Below are positions 15,242 to 16,478 of a DNA stretch of 16,478 nt, in pieces. Position 1 is the stretch's first letter; every line of letters begins with the position of its first letter. The notes beneath the pieces are model-generated. The model saw only the letters and a list, made by a program, of their open reading frames with translations, searched no databases and was not told where the DNA came from. Source of the DNA: an uncultured bacterium (GTDB lineage Bacteria; UBA4055). Both the position numbers and the translations under genes were made by a program. Where the stretch lies: the NCBI GenBank assembly GCA_937873545.1, contig CALMWI010000051.1, forward strand, positions 1 through 16,478. Direction: 5' to 3'.

Positions 15242-15275
15242 AGTAAAAGCAAAGCTTGATTAGAGTATTTTCTTG

Positions 15276-15304
15276 TTGATATTTATAAATGAGGTAACTA
15301 TATT
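15276..15304 (+). promoter_or_regulatory. Promoter of the PpiC lipoprotein gene
   Basis: TTGATA (15276-15281), 17 bp, then TATATT (15299-15304), 44 bp before the ATG. It lies in the 106-bp gap after glnS, in which I see no hairpin terminator. Confidence 0.62.
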
Positions 15305-15347
15305 ATGAGAGTTTTAAATTAAGAAAAAAGTTAGGGAGAAACAACAA

Positions 15348-16478
15348 ATGAACAAATTTAACATCTTACTTTTACTTGCGCTGCTGATACTTACTTCATG
15401 CAAACAAAAGGATATTTCACAACTCGTTCTGGCAGAATTTAAGGCAGGAAAGATTTCGGTTGAGGATTTTGAGAAATCAATTCTTGAAAACAAGTATAAC
15501 GACGATCTTGAAAAAGCCTATCAGAGTTCATTCGAGGATCGGAGAAGCTATCTAAGAGAAATGATTTACAGGGAGCTTATCTATGATCTGGCAGAAAAGA
15601 ACTTCATAGATACTATAAAGACAGTCAAAGAGGAATATACAAAAAAACTTTTTTCTCAGGCTATAGTAAACGGTTTCGTTATAGACAGCATAAGCAGCAA
15701 GATTTATTCAAATGAAGAGATCAGAAAAACATATGAAAACAAAAAAATAAAATACTTTCCTAAGCATATTCTGATAGATATCAGCAAGCACAAAGAAGCT
15801 CCTGCAAAAGCGAAGATAGATTCGGTTTATCAGAAATTAAAAAATGGCGAGAAGTTTGAAGAGCTTGCTAAGAAATACTCAGATGACGTAAAAACAGGCG
15901 TAAGCGGCGGTGAGCTGGGTTGGGTTTTCTCTTATGAGATGGTGAAAGAATTTGAGGATCAGGTATTGAAAATGAAAGACGGAGAGTATTCGGAACCTTT
16001 CAAATCACAGTACGGATATCATATATTATATCTTTCAGGCTCTAAGAAGAATGAAGCGTTGAAGAGCTTTGAAAAGGAAGAATCTGCGATAAGAAACGAT
16101 CTTAATAAAAAATATTCCGTAAAATTTAATGAGACAGTTTTAAAACTTATCGAAGATCTTATGTTCAGGTATGAAGTTAAAATCGACTCCGCCAATATCA
16201 AGCAGTTTATAAAGCAGACAAAAAACTACGCAGAAAAAGTAAAAAATGACGATAAAGCTGATCCTTTAGATCTTTTTACAGAGCCTGAGAAAAAAGCTCT
16301 TTTTTCAGAATTCGACGGTATAAAGATAGATGCGAATAAAGTTATAGCCACGCTTAAAACATTCCCGAAAGATAAAAGACCGGAACTCGACGGTTATAAT
16401 GACATACGGATGTTCGTTATTGAGAAGATAAGAAATAACCTTCTCGAAAGAAGAGTTAACGAGCTCGGATACACTAAA
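15348..16478 (+). CDS. Peptidyl-prolyl isomerase lipoprotein, PpiC/parvulin type, 3'-truncated by window end
   Basis: An open frame of 377 codons that runs off the window without a stop. The signal is a clean lipoprotein type (MNKFNILLLLALLILTSC, Cys18). Residues about 135-231 form a parvulin rotamase domain with the family landmarks: KHILI (139-143), EKFEELAKKYSDD (168-180), SGGELGW (186-192), EFEDQVLKMKDGEYSEPFKS and QYGYHILYL (221-229). Residues 27-90 look like the N-terminal chaperone arm of SurA/PrsA-type proteins. Residues about 322-377 (FDGIKIDANKVI…IRMFVIEKIRNN…NELGY) seem to repeat that pattern after the PPIase domain. PrsA- or SurA-like folding of exported proteins is the likely role, matching the BamA and Skp genes earlier. 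AGGGAG lies about nine bases before ATG. C-terminal length is unknown. Confidence 0.88.
   Translation, partial: MNKFNILLLLALLILTSCKQKDISQLVLAEFKAGKISVEDFEKSILENKYNDDLEKAYQSSFEDRRSYLREMIYRELIYDLAEKNFIDTIKTVKEEYTKKLFSQAIVNGFVIDSISSKIYSNEEIRKTYENKKIKYFPKHILIDISKHKEAPAKAKIDSVYQKLKNGEKFEELAKKYSDDVKTGVSGGELGWVFSYEMVKEFEDQVLKMKDGEYSEPFKSQYGYHILYLSGSKKNEALKSFEKEESAIRNDLNKKYSVKFNETVLKLIEDLMFRYEVKIDSANIKQFIKQTKNYAEKVKNDDKADPLDLFTEPEKKALFSEFDGIKIDANKVIATLKTFPKDKRPELDGYNDIRMFVIEKIRNNLLERRVNELGYTK

Noticed and set aside
15305..15322. A five-codon ORF (MRVLN) with GAGGTA upstream, as a leader peptide for the PpiC gene
   Set aside because: Its Shine-Dalgarno and start codon lie upstream of or within the proposed -10 region and before the expected transcription start.
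15435..15489. Segment FKAGKISVEDFEKSI of the PpiC lipoprotein as a fifth copy of the SHOCT-like hairpin
   Set aside because: It resembles the hairpin motif superficially, but the same G-x-I-[ST]-x-E-[DE]-F pattern is typical of the N-terminal arm of PpiC/SurA proteins, has Phe instead of the conserved Ala, and is outside the operon.

Overview
The window comes from an AT-rich diderm (Gram-negative-type) bacterium. It carries BamA with five POTRA domains, a Skp/OmpH-like periplasmic chaperone and three predicted outer-envelope lipoproteins. Arginine is mostly AGA, ATG, GTG and TTG starts all seem to be in use, and Shine-Dalgarno sites are strong. The TlpA-like lipoprotein and the presence of a dedicated glutaminyl-tRNA synthetase would fit the Bacteroidetes/FCB side of the tree or a related candidate phylum, but nothing here fixes the taxonomy. 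I see no phage, transposon, CRISPR or toxin-antitoxin structure. The window is mostly chromosomal housekeeping sequence.

Layout. (1) 2-523: the 3' part of a 2H phosphoesterase (ThpR-like) gene whose start lies before the window. It converges on uvrB (520-2511, minus). (2) 2619-7146: a promoter, then bamA, skp/ompH and a TPR-plus-thioredoxin lipoprotein, followed by tRNA-Thr(CGU). This is an outer-membrane biogenesis and periplasmic redox/folding run. (3) 7225-8993: a YitT-family membrane protein and hslO (Hsp33). (4) 9134-11578: a five-gene operon with its own promoter and a strong intrinsic terminator. It encodes an unlisted 50-residue protein, a DUF2089 zinc-ribbon/HTH protein, a DUF4097 beta-helix protein, a small membrane protein and a SHOCT-like protein. 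(5) 11582-13413, minus: tyrS with a translationally coupled ankyrin-type lipoprotein. (6) 13583-15241: glnS. (7) 15348 to the end: a PpiC (parvulin) lipoprotein that runs off the window.

The most interesting region is 9134-11578. Four of its five products carry the same short helical-hairpin motif (I-x-x-[LM]-x-x-[GD]-x-I-[ST]-x-[ED]-[EQ]-A). It stands almost alone in the first protein, is C-terminal in the second and third, and N-terminal in the fifth. The fourth (membrane) protein ends with a short beta-type motif that is also present twice in the fifth. Related domains (SHOCT-like plus DUF4097) occur in YvlB/LiaX-type envelope-stress proteins. My inference is that this operon encodes a small membrane-associated assembly that interacts through a shared module. 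The stress role is by analogy only.

A second theme is promoter structure. Four intergenic regions hold TTGnnn-N17-TATATT, and the bamA promoter differs from it by one base in the -10 box. This suggests a clear housekeeping sigma consensus for the organism.
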